NCBI RefSeq assembly: GCF_001896205.1
Contig: NZ_MPNU01000001.1
Span: 893,069 to 957,068, forward strand
Direction: 5' to 3'
DNA from: Edwardsiella piscicida
Lineage (GTDB): Bacteria; Pseudomonadota; Gammaproteobacteria; Enterobacterales; Enterobacteriaceae
Length of the DNA: 64,000 bases
Positions 40,485-49,859 of this stretch are shown here, one piece after another; the first letter of the stretch is position 1, and every line of letters begins with the position of its first letter. Below the pieces are notes generated by a model. It did no database searches. It was not told the DNA's origin and saw only the letters and a program-made list of their open reading frames with translations. Both the position numbers and the translations under genes were made by a program.

Positions 40485-41939
40485 CTAGACGCCGGCATGG
40501 GGCTGGCCGTGGTGCGCCGCGCTGCGCTGAGCGTAGGCGTGCAGCAGCAGGGGCAGCGCCACAAAGGCGGCGGTGCCGACCAGCAGCAGCAGGACGTAGC
40601 GCGCCGGTGAGCCGACCGGGATCTGATCCGGCGGGATAAAGCTCAGCACAAAGGCCAGCAGGGCGGCGACCAGCCCGACGCCGGCCACCAGCCAAACCCC
40701 TGCGTTACCGCCGGGGATCCGGTAGGGGCGCGGCGTATTGGGCTGGGTATAGCGCAGGGAGATCACCGCCGCAAACATCAGGATATACATCAGCAGATAG
40801 AGAATAGCGGCCAGCTGGCCCAGGATTTGAAACGCCGCCTGCACAGACGGCAGGCAGACCAGCATGATCGCCATCAGGGTAACGATAGCGCCCTGCAGCA
40901 GCAGGATATTGCGCTGTACGCCGCGGCGGTTGCTCTGCTGCAGCAGCGACGGCAGATATCCCTCTCGCCCCACCTCGAACAGGCCGCGCGATGGCCCGGC
41001 GACGATCACCGTGACCTGCCCCAGCACCCCGACGGCGACCATCAGCGCGACCACGTGGCCGAGCCAGGGGACACCGAGCGAGCTAAACAGCAGGTCATAG
41101 GCCACCAGCAGGCTCTGCACCAGATTGATCCGATCGGCGGGGATCAGTGCGCTGATGGTCAGCGTACCCAGTACCAGTACCACCACGGTCAGCAGCGCAC
41201 TGATCCCGATAGCCAGCGGATAGTTACGCGATGCGTTGTTCAGCTCGCGGACGTGGACGGCGTTGATCTCCATCCCGGAGTAAAACAGAAAGACGCTGGC
41301 GGCCAGCACCAGGTTATGCAGATGGGTAATGTTGGGGAACAGAGCGCCCCATCCCAGGGTAAAGTGCACCGGATTACCGCGGGCGATGTAGAGTATGCCG
41401 CAGCCGATCAGGATCGCCGCCGGGATCAGGGTCCCGATCATCCCGGCGATGGCGCTGATGCGTGACGCCGAGCGGACGCCGTGCAGGTTAATCCAGGTCG
41501 CCAGCCAATAGACGACCAGCACGATGGCCAGCGTATAGAATGCGTTGGAGGCCAGATGGGCGTCGGCGCCGGGGAAGGGCAGCGCGTAGGCCAGCGCGAC
41601 GGCGGTAAAGATCAGCATGGTGGGAAAGCAGATGGTGGTTGCCAGCCACTGTAGAAAGATGGCCAGCAGGCCATAGCGATCGCCAAAGGCCTGGCCTATC
41701 CAGCGAAAAACCCCGCCTTTCTGTGGCCAGCCGGTGGCCAGCTCGGCGGCGCACAGGGAGACCGGCACCAGGAAGCACAGGGCGGCAAACAGATAGAGAA
41801 AGACGGCGGCCAGCCCGTACTCGGCCTCTGCCGCCAGTCCGCGCAGGCTGACCACGGTGGTAATGTTCATCATGGCGAAGGTGCCAGCCCCTAGGCTCAC
41901 CGCCGCCAGCGCAGGCTTGCTGCTCGATTGCGAATTCAT
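40485..41939 (-). CDS. GadC-like amino-acid antiporter (second copy)
   Basis: A 484-residue APC-superfamily transporter with about 12 membrane helices, in the amino acid:amine antiporter group with GadC. The N-terminal part reads NITTVVSLRG, PVSLCAAELATGWPQKGGVFRW, the Gly-Gly-Val-Phe block as in GadC, and the middle has MEINAVHVRELNNASRNYPLA. It is a tandem paralogue of the next gene upstream, alike over the whole length by eye. It ends about 25 residues before the C-terminal plug of E. coli GadC, so pH gating by a plug looks absent. ATG at 41939. The substrate is unknown. Confidence 0.8.
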   Translation of the reverse strand: MNSQSSSKPALAAVSLGAGTFAMMNITTVVSLRGLAAEAEYGLAAVFLYLFAALCFLVPVSLCAAELATGWPQKGGVFRWIGQAFGDRYGLLAIFLQWLATTICFPTMLIFTAVALAYALPFPGADAHLASNAFYTLAIVLVVYWLATWINLHGVRSASRISAIAGMIGTLIPAAILIGCGILYIARGNPVHFTLGWGALFPNITHLHNLVLAASVFLFYSGMEINAVHVRELNNASRNYPLAIGISALLTVVVLVLGTLTISALIPADRINLVQSLLVAYDLLFSSLGVPWLGHVVALMVAVGVLGQVTVIVAGPSRGLFEVGREGYLPSLLQQSNRRGVQRNILLLQGAIVTLMAIMLVCLPSVQAAFQILGQLAAILYLLMYILMFAAVISLRYTQPNTPRPYRIPGGNAGVWLVAGVGLVAALLAFVLSFIPPDQIPVGSPARYVLLLLVGTAAFVALPLLLHAYAQRSAAHHGQPHAGV

Positions 41940-41960
41940 GATAAGGCACTCACGCGTAAA

Positions 41961-41979
41961 GGGCCGCACGAGGCGGCCC
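41961..41979 (-). promoter_or_regulatory. Hairpin between the two antiporter genes
   Basis: On the - strand GGGCCGC CTCGT GCGGCCC then TTTACG. It may weaken transcription into the second antiporter gene. Confidence 0.4.
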
Positions 41980-41990
41980 GGGTGTGGCGG

Positions 41991-43442
41991 TTACTGCCGA
42001 TCGGCGTTGGCCGGTTGCCAAGAGGGCTTGCGGCAGGCGTAGACAATCAGCGGAATAACGAAGAAGCAGACCGATCCGATCATCAGGATCAGGATATAGC
42101 TGCCCGGATTACCGACCGGGATCTGGGAGGGGGGAATGAAGCTGAGGACGAAAGCCACCAGAGAGCCGATAAAGCCGGCGCCCGCGATGATCCACATCCC
42201 CACCGCGCCGCCGGGAACCCGATACGGACGCGGCGTATTGGGCTCTTTATAGCGCAGGTAAATCGCGGCGGCGAACATCATGATGTACATCAGCAGATAG
42301 AGAATGGTCGCCAGCTGTCCCAGGATCTGATAGGCGGACTGCACGGAGGGCAGCACCACCAGCAGAACGGAGATGATGCTGACCACGATGCCCTGGAAGA
42401 TCAGAATGTGCTGCTGCACGCCGTGGCGGTTGGTCTTCTGTAAAAAGGGCGGCAGATAGCCGGAGCGGCCGACCTGCAGCAGACCGGTGGACGGGCCCGC
42501 GACGATGGCGGTAATTTGCCCCAGCACCCCGAACGCCAGCATGGCGGCTAGAACCTCGCCCAGCCAGTGCAGACCAAAGTGGTCGAACAGCGCGTTATAG
42601 GCGATGAGCAGGCTCTGCACCAGGTTGATTTGCTGCTTGGGGATCAGGGTGGCGATACACAGGGTGCCGAAGACAAAGATAACGACGGTGGCGACCGCGG
42701 CGCTGATGATGGCCAGCGGATAGTTGTGCGACGGGTTGTCCACTTCGACCACGTGGACGGCGTTGATCTCCATCCCGCCGAAGAACAGGAAGATACTGGA
42801 GGCCAGCACCAGATTGTTCAGGTTGGTCAGATCGGGGAAGAAGTCGGCGGCGCGCGCCACAAAGTGCACCGGATTACCGCTGAGGACGTACACCAGCGTC
42901 AGCACCATCAGGATGATGGCCGGGATGATGGTCCCGATAAGCCCGCCTAGCGTCGCCAGCTTGGCGGAGGATTTAATCCCGCGCAGGGCGACCAGGGTGG
43001 CCAGCCAGTAGACCAGCAGCAGGATCACCACGGTATACAGCCGGTTGGCGGCCAGGTGGGAGTCGGCGTCGGGGTGCGGCCCGATAAAGGCCAGCGACAC
43101 GGCGGCGAAGATCAGCACCGTAGGAAACCAAATGGTGGTCGCCACCCACTGTAGATAGATAGCGACAAACCCCCAGCGGTGGCCAAAGGCTTCACCGATC
43201 CAGCGGAAGACGCCGCCTTTCTGCGGCCAGCCGGTCGCCAGCTCGGCGGCAACCAGTGAAACGGGAATTAAAAAGAAAACGGCGGCAAAAAGATAATAGA
43301 AGGCCGATGTAATGCCATACTCAGCTTCGGATGGCAGACCACGTAAACTGACCACCGTGGTGATATTCATTATTGCCAGCGTCACAATGCTGAGCTTGGC
43401 GGAAGGTTTCCCTTGCGTCGTGGAGTCCGATGTGGAGGCCAT
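41991..43442 (-). CDS. GadC-like amino-acid antiporter (first copy)
   Basis: A 483-residue APC-superfamily transporter with about 12 membrane helices, with the signature PVSLVAAELATGWPQKGGVFRW, GGMEINAVHVVEVDNPSHNYPLA and GPSTGLLQVGRSGYLP. It starts with ATG at 43442 behind AGGAG. Like its neighbour it lacks the C-terminal plug of GadC. Position directly after the decarboxylase gene, on the same strand, suggests it exchanges the decarboxylase substrate for the product. No experimentally known orthologue was recognised, so no gene symbol is given. Confidence 0.82.
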   Translation of the reverse strand: MASTSDSTTQGKPSAKLSIVTLAIMNITTVVSLRGLPSEAEYGITSAFYYLFAAVFFLIPVSLVAAELATGWPQKGGVFRWIGEAFGHRWGFVAIYLQWVATTIWFPTVLIFAAVSLAFIGPHPDADSHLAANRLYTVVILLLVYWLATLVALRGIKSSAKLATLGGLIGTIIPAIILMVLTLVYVLSGNPVHFVARAADFFPDLTNLNNLVLASSIFLFFGGMEINAVHVVEVDNPSHNYPLAIISAAVATVVIFVFGTLCIATLIPKQQINLVQSLLIAYNALFDHFGLHWLGEVLAAMLAFGVLGQITAIVAGPSTGLLQVGRSGYLPPFLQKTNRHGVQQHILIFQGIVVSIISVLLVVLPSVQSAYQILGQLATILYLLMYIMMFAAAIYLRYKEPNTPRPYRVPGGAVGMWIIAGAGFIGSLVAFVLSFIPPSQIPVGNPGSYILILMIGSVCFFVIPLIVYACRKPSWQPANADRQ

Positions 43443-43494
43443 AAATGCTCCTTGATAAAACCTGATTTATGCGTGTTTCATGGGTCAGCTAGGC

Positions 43495-43532
43495 GAAAAT
43501 AAAGAGGCATATAGGCCGGGATAACCCGGCCT
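43495..43532 (-). terminator. Probable terminator after the decarboxylase
   Basis: On the - strand AGGCCGGG TTAT CCCGGCCT followed by ATATGCCTCTTTATTTT. It lies between the decarboxylase and the first antiporter. Read-through may link the genes, or the antiporters have their own promoter. Confidence 0.6.
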
Positions 43533-43611
43533 GTGCATATATTGATGGCGGTGTCCCGCAGCGGGGTATGCGCATCGATGTGATGCCCCGTCACGGGACA
43601 GCCGCGTGGCA

Positions 43612-45324
43612 TTATTTAATGCCAAGCACCTCATTACGTGCGGCAGTGACGCAGTCTACAACGTGCTGCATAATTTCATGAGTTAAATGAACATTCATCG
43701 GATACACTTTCAGAGCAAATACGGTTGCATCCGGGTCGTGCGCGTCGCGGTTATATTCAGTTACGCGGAAGCCGGTGCTGAAGCTCATATACGGAGTATA
43801 TTGTCCGTTGATTTTCTTACCGCTGCGGAACCACTCGTAAAGTTTATTACCGACGTCCATGGTCAATTTGTTATTGGCGATCAGCTGAGATTTATAGGCC
43901 GGGTCACTCAGCTCATGCTGATATTGTTGATGCGCCATAACACCTTCCGGATAAATACGGAACAGCGTTACCAAGCTGTAGTCATCGGGGTTGACGCAGA
44001 CGGTCGCGGCATTTTCATGCAGCAGGTTACGCAGGTAATACTGGTTCTCCAGAATCCCGCCCATGATGGCTTGGAAGCCCTCATAGCCAAAGTATTTCAT
44101 CGTAGCCCAGCCCGCCAGCGCGCCGGTCGCCGCACGGGAGACCTCCAGCGTGTAGTCCAGCGGGTTGTACGGGGAGCGCGGCTGCAGATAGGCGGAGCCC
44201 GGACGTTTCAGGATGCTTTCAAACTCTTCCGCGTTGCGGTAGGTGAAGCAGCTGCTGGCGTAGGGGGTAAAGCCGGCTTTATGGAAGTCAAAGCCGATGG
44301 CGTCAGCGTATTTCATCTCCTGCAGCGCGCGGCAGTTGGCCTCGATGAACGGCAGCAGCTCTTCGGTGAACTGCAGCGGGTTCTTGGCAAAATCATATTT
44401 CTTAAAGGCCAGCCATGACCAGCTGGTAACGGCGTCGCAGTACAGCAGGGCCTTGCCGTAGGGGGCGGCGTTAGGATATTGATCCAGCAGCTTACGTACT
44501 CCGCCCACCGGGTCAAAGGCGTTGGCGTCGGTGGTCCCCATGGTACATACCACGGAGGCTACCGGGATTTTCTTGGCCTGCAGCGATTTCAGCACCGCTT
44601 CCAGGTCGTTCAGATCCATCGCGTTGGTGTCAGGATCGGTCTTGATGCGGATGATGTTGTCCATCCCCAGGCCCATCCAGTCGGTGCTGTTCAGCATCGT
44701 GTAGTGCGCCTGCTGAGAGCACAGCACCTTGGCATCGGTACGAACGCCGCTGTGGCGGGAGTTCGGCAATACGCGGGTCAGCGCATACTTAACATGGTAA
44801 GTCCAGCAGCCTGAGCCGCCGTAGGTGTACAGGCAGCCGGCGTGTTTGGCGTCCCAGCCGACCATGTTGGCCAGCATCCCGGCGCTTTCCAACTCGGCGC
44901 GGTGAACGTTCCAGGAGTATTCACCTTCCAAAATGTTCGGAGAGAAAATTTCTGACATCACGGCCGCGATAATCGAGGCGGTATTCGCCTGCGGGATCAC
45001 GTTACACATGGTCAGCGGGTGGCCCCAGTTAGGCAGCCCTTCAAACAGAGCGCTGGTCTCAGCAATGACCTGGTCGCTGCTGCTCATTTTATCGGCCATT
45101 TCAATGTCTTTGACTTTATCGAAATCGATAGTCAAAGCCGGATTCTGTCCCAAATAGGCGGGGCCGCCGTCGGCAGGACGTAGCTTATTCAGCTGTTCAA
45201 TGGCTTTGGCTATCGATTTGGTTAAAGGATCATGATCGTCACTGAATGCAGACGGAAATGCAGAACGCATCTCTTCGCGGTATTTTGTCCACTGTTTGTC
45301 ATTATTACAGTTACACGTTTTCAT
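43612..45324 (-). CDS. Group II PLP-dependent amino-acid decarboxylase, substrate unknown
   Basis: A 570-residue fold-type I decarboxylase of the glutamate/tyrosine/aromatic group. PLP lysine Lys349 is in DFHKAGFTPY; the ring-stacking histidine is His207 (SQQAHYT); the pyridine-binding aspartate is Asp297 (LLYCDAVTSWSW), where most of the family has HVDAAYGG. Lys substrate determinants are not recognised. ATG at 45324 is chosen because an AAGGAC ribosome site lies 8 bases upstream; the frame stays open for 132 more codons, but that part has no family similarity. With two antiporters it likely forms an acid-resistance system; glutamate, tyrosine, or another amino acid are all possible. Confidence 0.85.
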   Translation of the reverse strand: MKTCNCNNDKQWTKYREEMRSAFPSAFSDDHDPLTKSIAKAIEQLNKLRPADGGPAYLGQNPALTIDFDKVKDIEMADKMSSSDQVIAETSALFEGLPNWGHPLTMCNVIPQANTASIIAAVMSEIFSPNILEGEYSWNVHRAELESAGMLANMVGWDAKHAGCLYTYGGSGCWTYHVKYALTRVLPNSRHSGVRTDAKVLCSQQAHYTMLNSTDWMGLGMDNIIRIKTDPDTNAMDLNDLEAVLKSLQAKKIPVASVVCTMGTTDANAFDPVGGVRKLLDQYPNAAPYGKALLYCDAVTSWSWLAFKKYDFAKNPLQFTEELLPFIEANCRALQEMKYADAIGFDFHKAGFTPYASSCFTYRNAEEFESILKRPGSAYLQPRSPYNPLDYTLEVSRAATGALAGWATMKYFGYEGFQAIMGGILENQYYLRNLLHENAATVCVNPDDYSLVTLFRIYPEGVMAHQQYQHELSDPAYKSQLIANNKLTMDVGNKLYEWFRSGKKINGQYTPYMSFSTGFRVTEYNRDAHDPDATVFALKVYPMNVHLTHEIMQHVVDCVTAARNEVLGIK

Positions 45325-46005
45325 TTTTAATGTCCTTGATATGGTCTCTATCACGTCAGTGATAAGCCGCAGACCCATTTTCCTGTGGCATGGCATCACA
45401 GCGAAAAGGAAAACGGCTATGGAAATGTCAGCAAACTCTATATTGCATGTATTAACTCTGTTTTCTGGAAACAAAAATATCGGCTGTATTAAAACAGCAT
45501 GTAGTAATGTGCTGAACGCGCCGGTTAAAATAAGTCGTGCTTGCTCAGCTAACGTTTTTAATTCTAGCACCGCATATGCAGTCATCATGAAATAAAGAGT
45601 GTAAACACGACAAAAAGCCGATTGCGACGTAAAGCGAGCTGATCCTTTTATAATACAAATGAAACTATGCCGTAAGTGTACTATTGCGTGATGGTCATCC
45701 CAATTGTGGCGCAATATCATGACTATGCAAATCCTGTGCCTGAATATTTAAATGCTTTTGATTGCTAATTTCGAATGAAACAGAGTGGGTGACATATGAA
45801 ACATTATGCAATGGTTGTTTTTAATTATTATGAATGATAATTGTGCAGAGGGTATTTTACGCGCGCTGAATATCACTCCGCTGTAATTAAAACGTGCGTA
45901 GAGTTTAACGGCGTCATTATTTACGAACGGACGGGAACGGTTTTCCCGGCGGACTCTGTCCGACGTCGCCGTCGCGATAGCACGGCGGTTGAATCGCCCT
46001 AATTG
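45325..46005. other. Long AT-rich region upstream of the decarboxylase
   Basis: About 680 bases with no convincing gene between the divergent decarboxylase and dinB. GC is lower than anywhere around. It holds a palindrome 25 bases before the decarboxylase start, A/T tracts near 45760-45850, and the dinB promoter at its right edge. It probably holds decarboxylase control sites. Confidence 0.6.
45349..45364. promoter_or_regulatory. Operator-like palindrome before the decarboxylase
   Basis: TATCAC GTCA GTGATA, a perfect 6+6 palindrome about 25 bases upstream of the decarboxylase start. The spacing suggests an operator or leader element; the cognate regulator is not known. Confidence 0.55.
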
Positions 46006-46025
46006 TGCTGTATACTCATACAGTA
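46006..46025. promoter_or_regulatory. LexA (SOS) box of dinB
   Basis: CTGTATACTCATACAG at 46008-46023 fits the LexA consensus CTGT-N8-ACAG exactly, with flanking TG and TA close to the full 20-base consensus. It lies about 25 bases before the dinB start, so dinB should be SOS-induced. Confidence 0.9.
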
Positions 46026-46047
46026 TAATGGAGGCGTGGGCAGGCTG

Positions 46048-47106
46048 ATGCGTAAGATCATTCACATCGATATGGACTGTTTTTTTGCGGCGGTCGAGAT
46101 GCGGGATTTTCCGGCGCTGCGCGAGGTGCCGCTGGCCATCGGCGGCAGCGGCGAGCGGCGCGGGGTGATCAGCACCGCCAACTATGCGGCGCGGCGCTAC
46201 GGTGTCCGCAGCGCCATGCCGACGGCGCAGGCCCTGAAGCTGTGTCCCCATCTGACGCTGCGTCCGGGGCGGATGGCGGTGTATAAGGGCGTTTCTGCCG
46301 AGATCCAACGCATCTTTCACCGTTACACCCCGCTGGTCGAGCCGCTGTCGCTGGATGAGGCCTATCTGGACGTCAGCGACTGCCCGCTGCACCACGGTTC
46401 GGCCACGCTGATAGCCCGGCAGATCCGCGCCGATATCGCCGCCGAGCTGCGGCTAACGGCCTCGGCCGGCGTCGCTCCGCTGAAGTTTCTGGCGAAAATC
46501 GCCTCTGACATCAACAAACCCAACGGCCAATATGTGATCCCGCCGGAGCAGGTCGATGCCTTTGTTCTGGCTCTGCCGCTGGCGAAGATCCCCGGCGTGG
46601 GAAAGGTGACCGCCGCGCGCTTGGCCGAGCTGGGGCTGCATACCTGCGCCGACGTGCGCGCCTACGATCTGGCCACGCTGCTGCGCCGCTTCGGCAAGTT
46701 TGGCCGCGTGCTGTGGGAGCGCAGCCTGGGGCGCGATGAGCGTGAGATCAATCCCACTCGGCAGCGCAAATCGGTTGGCGTGGAGAAGACGCTGGCGCAG
46801 GACATCGACGACTGGGCGGCATGTCGTCAGCTGATCGAGCAGCTGTATCCCGAGCTGGAGCGGCGTCTGGCCCGGGTTCAGCCGGATCTGCGCATTGCCC
46901 GCCAGGGGGTAAAGCTCAAGTTTGCCGACTTTCAGCTGACTACGCAGGAGCACGTTTACCCCTATCTGGATCGGGACGACCTGCTGGCGGTGGCGCGGCA
47001 GGCGTGGGATTTGCGTCGCGCCGGACGCGGCGTGCGCTTGGTGGGGCTGCATGTGATGCTGCCCGACCCCGGGCAGCAGAAGCAGCTGTCGCTGGATATT
47101 CTTTGA
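46048..47106 (+). CDS. dinB: DNA polymerase IV
   Basis: Y-family translesion polymerase. The 352-residue protein (E. coli 351) shows the catalytic segments KIIHIDMDCFFAAVEMRD and PLSLDEAYLDVSDC, the KFLAKIASDINKPNGQ block and the helix-hairpin-helix IPGVGKVTAARLAELGL, and a C-terminal little-finger domain. The C-terminus QQKQLSLDIL carries the clamp-binding motif. ATG at 46048 gives the conserved start MRKIIHID; an earlier in-frame codon lies inside the LexA-box region. Confidence 0.96.
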   Translation: MRKIIHIDMDCFFAAVEMRDFPALREVPLAIGGSGERRGVISTANYAARRYGVRSAMPTAQALKLCPHLTLRPGRMAVYKGVSAEIQRIFHRYTPLVEPLSLDEAYLDVSDCPLHHGSATLIARQIRADIAAELRLTASAGVAPLKFLAKIASDINKPNGQYVIPPEQVDAFVLALPLAKIPGVGKVTAARLAELGLHTCADVRAYDLATLLRRFGKFGRVLWERSLGRDEREINPTRQRKSVGVEKTLAQDIDDWAACRQLIEQLYPELERRLARVQPDLRIARQGVKLKFADFQLTTQEHVYPYLDRDDLLAVARQAWDLRRAGRGVRLVGLHVMLPDPGQQKQLSLDIL

Positions 47107-47205
47107 GCCGGACGTGGCTTTATCACCGTTCTTGCGGGCGCTTCAAACTTTTATGACACCTTTGCTTTTATAATTCCGGCGGTTGACCCTAAAGGAATCT
47201 AAGTA

Positions 47206-48459
47206 ATGGATATTATTGACCGTTTTATTAGTTACACCCAAATTAATACCACCACCGATCGTGAAAAAGGGGCCCAGGGCATCATGCCGTCGTCGCCGGG
47301 CCAGCGGGTGCTGGCGCAGCGTCTGGGAGAGGAGCTGCGCGCGCTCGGCCTGCAGGAGGTGCAGGTCAGGGAGAATGCCATCGTCACCGCGACGCTACCG
47401 GCTAACTGCGATCGCCCGCTGCCGACGGTTGCCTTTTTTGCCCATCTGGACACCAGCGCCGAGCAGAGCGCCGATACCCACGCTCAGGTGCTGCCTTACC
47501 ACGGCGGCGATCTGTGCCTGAACGCCGAGCGGCAGATCTTTCTGCGCCAGAGCGCGTTTCCCGAGCTGGCCGACTACGTTGGCGATGATCTGATCGTGAC
47601 CGACGGCACCAGCCTGCTGGGGGCGGACGACAAAGCGGCCATCGCCGCCATCATGAACGCCCTGCAGCACCTGCAGGCCAACCCGCAGATTGCCCACGGC
47701 CCGGTCAAGGTGGGCTTTGTCCCGGACGAAGAGCAGGGGCTGCGCGGCGCCAAGGCATTTGATACCGAGTCCTTCGGCGCCGACTTCGCCTATACCCTGG
47801 ACTGCTGCGGCATCGGTGAGCTGGTGTGTGAAAACTGGAACGCCGGCGATGTCGAAGTGATCTTTACCGGCGCCTCGGCGCACCCGATGTCGGCCAAGGG
47901 CAAGCTGAAGAACTCGCTGCTGATGGCCCACAAGTTCATCGCCATGCTGCCGCCGGGCGAGGCGCCGGAGTACACCGAAGGGCGCGAGGGTTACTACTGG
48001 GTGAAGCAGCTGTCGGGCAACAGCGCGCGTACCGTGCTCAAGCTGGATATCCGCGATTTTACCGAAGCAGGTTATCGCCAGCGCATGGCATTTATCCGCC
48101 AGCTGGCGCAGAGCTGCGAGGCGCTGTGGGGCGAGGGGAGCGTAGTGGCCCACCTCGCTGACCGCTATGCCAACGTGGCTAACAGCCTGCAGGGCGCCGC
48201 GAGCTTCCCGGTGGAGATCGCCCTGCGCGCCTACCGGCGCTGCGGTATTACCCCGCGCCCGGTGCCGATGCGCGGCGGCTATGACGGCGCGGTGCTGTCG
48301 CAGAAGGGGTTGCCCTGTCCCAACCTGTTTACCGGCGCGCATAACTTTCACTCCATCTATGAGTATCTGCCGGTGAAATCCCTGCGGGCGGCCAGCGAGG
48401 TGGTGGTGGCGGCGATCGTTGAGACCCACGCCCACTTCAGCGCAGAGGAGACAGCATGA
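47206..48459 (+). CDS. pepT: Peptidase T-like M20 tripeptidase
   Basis: Zinc aminopeptidase that releases the N-terminal residue of tripeptides. The 417-residue protein (E. coli PepT 408) keeps the metal and catalytic set: His80 and Asp82 (FAHLDTS), Asp141 (LLGADDKAA), Glu175/Glu176 (FVPDEEQG), Asp199 (TLDCCGIGEL) and a late His in TGAHNFHSIYEY. Identity is lower than usual for an E. coli orthologue; it may be a paralogue. Its stop overlaps the start of the next gene by 4 bases (ATGA). Confidence 0.85.
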   Translation: MDIIDRFISYTQINTTTDREKGAQGIMPSSPGQRVLAQRLGEELRALGLQEVQVRENAIVTATLPANCDRPLPTVAFFAHLDTSAEQSADTHAQVLPYHGGDLCLNAERQIFLRQSAFPELADYVGDDLIVTDGTSLLGADDKAAIAAIMNALQHLQANPQIAHGPVKVGFVPDEEQGLRGAKAFDTESFGADFAYTLDCCGIGELVCENWNAGDVEVIFTGASAHPMSAKGKLKNSLLMAHKFIAMLPPGEAPEYTEGREGYYWVKQLSGNSARTVLKLDIRDFTEAGYRQRMAFIRQLAQSCEALWGEGSVVAHLADRYANVANSLQGAASFPVEIALRAYRRCGITPRPVPMRGGYDGAVLSQKGLPCPNLFTGAHNFHSIYEYLPVKSLRAASEVVVAAIVETHAHFSAEETA

Positions 48460-49817
48460 TCCAGGTGATTATCGCGCTGCTGGTGATCGTGGCGGTAGCC
48501 CGCCTGATCCTGCGCGGCTATAAGGCGGAGCCGGTGCTGCTGGTGGCCGGCCTGCTGCTGATGTTCTGTACCCAGCTGGCGGGCTGGGGCAGCGTGTTGC
48601 CCAAAGGGGTGGCCACGACCGGGATCGCGGCGCTCGACCCCTTTGAGGTGATGCGCGATCTGTTCAGCACCCGGGCGGCGGATCTGGGGCTGATGATCAT
48701 GGCGCTGATGGGCTTTGCCCACTATATGGATCACATCGGCGCCAACGAGGCGGTGGTGCGGGTGGTGACCCGCCCGCTGCGTCGCCTGCAGTCGCCCTAT
48801 ACCCTGCTGTTCTTCTCTTACCTGCTGGCCAGTCTGCTGCAGCTGGCGATTCCGTCGGCCACCGGCCTGGCGGTATTGCTGATGGGCACCATGTTTCCCA
48901 TCATGCTGGGGCTCGGGCTGTCCGCCGCGTCGGCGGCGGGGGTGATCGCGACGTCGCTCGGGGTAGCCTATACCCCGACGGCGATCGACGCCATCCGCGG
49001 CGCCAAGGCCGTTGAGATGGATGTGGTGGAGTATGTGCTGTACCACCAAGGGCCCGCGGCGCTGGCGACGGTGCTGGTGGTGGGCATTTGCCATGTCTTC
49101 TGGCAGCGTCACTGCGATCGGCGCGCCGGTACGCTGCCGCAGGCGGCGGTGCGGCAGCAGGAGGACACGCCCGCCCGCTCGCCCGCCTTTTACGCGCTGC
49201 TGCCGATGCTGCCGATTCTGATGGCGGTCGGCTCCTCCAAGCTGTTTGTCAGCGGTATCAACCTGAATATCGTCACCATCGTGATGATCGCCATGGCGAT
49301 CTGCATGCTGATCGAACTGCTGCGCCTGCGCGACTTCAAGTCGGTGTGCGATGGGTTTAGCCACTTTCTGAAAGGGATGGGGCAGGCGTTTGCCGGCGTG
49401 GTCGGGCTGCTGGTGGCCGCCGGGGTCTTTGCGCACGGCATCAAGGTGATCGGCGCCATCGATCAGGTGATCCTGCTGGCCGAACACGTCGGGCTGCCCC
49501 CCTTCGCCATGGCCATTGTCTTTGCGCTGGTGACCTTCGCCGCCGCGATTATCATGGGATCGGGCAATGCGCCTTTCCTGGCTTTTGTGGAGCTGATCCC
49601 GCAGATCGCCAGCAGTATGGGCGCCAACGCGGTGGCGATGATCCTGCCGATGCAGCAGGCCTCCCATATGGGGCGCGCGCTGTCGCCAGTCTCCGGGGTG
49701 GTGATCGCCGTCTCCAGCGGCGCCAAGCTTTCGCCCTTTGAGGTGGTGCGGCGTACCTCGGTGCCGCTGATCGCGGGCTTTATCTTCCATACGGCGCTGA
49801 TCGGCCTGTTCTACTGA
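48456..49817 (+). CDS. DcuC-family C4-dicarboxylate-type transporter
   Basis: A 453-residue inner-membrane protein with about 12 helices, of the C4-dicarboxylate uptake C (DcuC) group of the IT superfamily. Recognisable parts are SATGLAVLLMGTMFPIMLGLGL, SLGVAYTPTAIDAIRG and IIMGSGNAPFLAFVEL. E. coli DcuC mainly exports succinate. The start overlaps the pepT-like stop (ATGA), implying coupled translation, so the peptidase and this carrier may work together. The substrate is not proven. A terminator follows. Confidence 0.83.
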   Translation: MIQVIIALLVIVAVARLILRGYKAEPVLLVAGLLLMFCTQLAGWGSVLPKGVATTGIAALDPFEVMRDLFSTRAADLGLMIMALMGFAHYMDHIGANEAVVRVVTRPLRRLQSPYTLLFFSYLLASLLQLAIPSATGLAVLLMGTMFPIMLGLGLSAASAAGVIATSLGVAYTPTAIDAIRGAKAVEMDVVEYVLYHQGPAALATVLVVGICHVFWQRHCDRRAGTLPQAAVRQQEDTPARSPAFYALLPMLPILMAVGSSKLFVSGINLNIVTIVMIAMAICMLIELLRLRDFKSVCDGFSHFLKGMGQAFAGVVGLLVAAGVFAHGIKVIGAIDQVILLAEHVGLPPFAMAIVFALVTFAAAIIMGSGNAPFLAFVELIPQIASSMGANAVAMILPMQQASHMGRALSPVSGVVIAVSSGAKLSPFEVVRRTSVPLIAGFIFHTALIGLFY

Positions 49818-49859
49818 GTATTGGCGTGATGCGCTAGGCGTGAACACGCTCGGTGCGAT

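Noticed and set aside
45325..45720. N-terminal extension of the decarboxylase by 132 codons
   Set aside because: The extra residues do not resemble the family, and a good ribosome site and ATG lie at 45324.
45815..45845. Fur-box-like AT-rich sequence with GATAAT half sites
   Set aside because: Only one half-site fits well; the region is AT-rich, so chance matches are likely.
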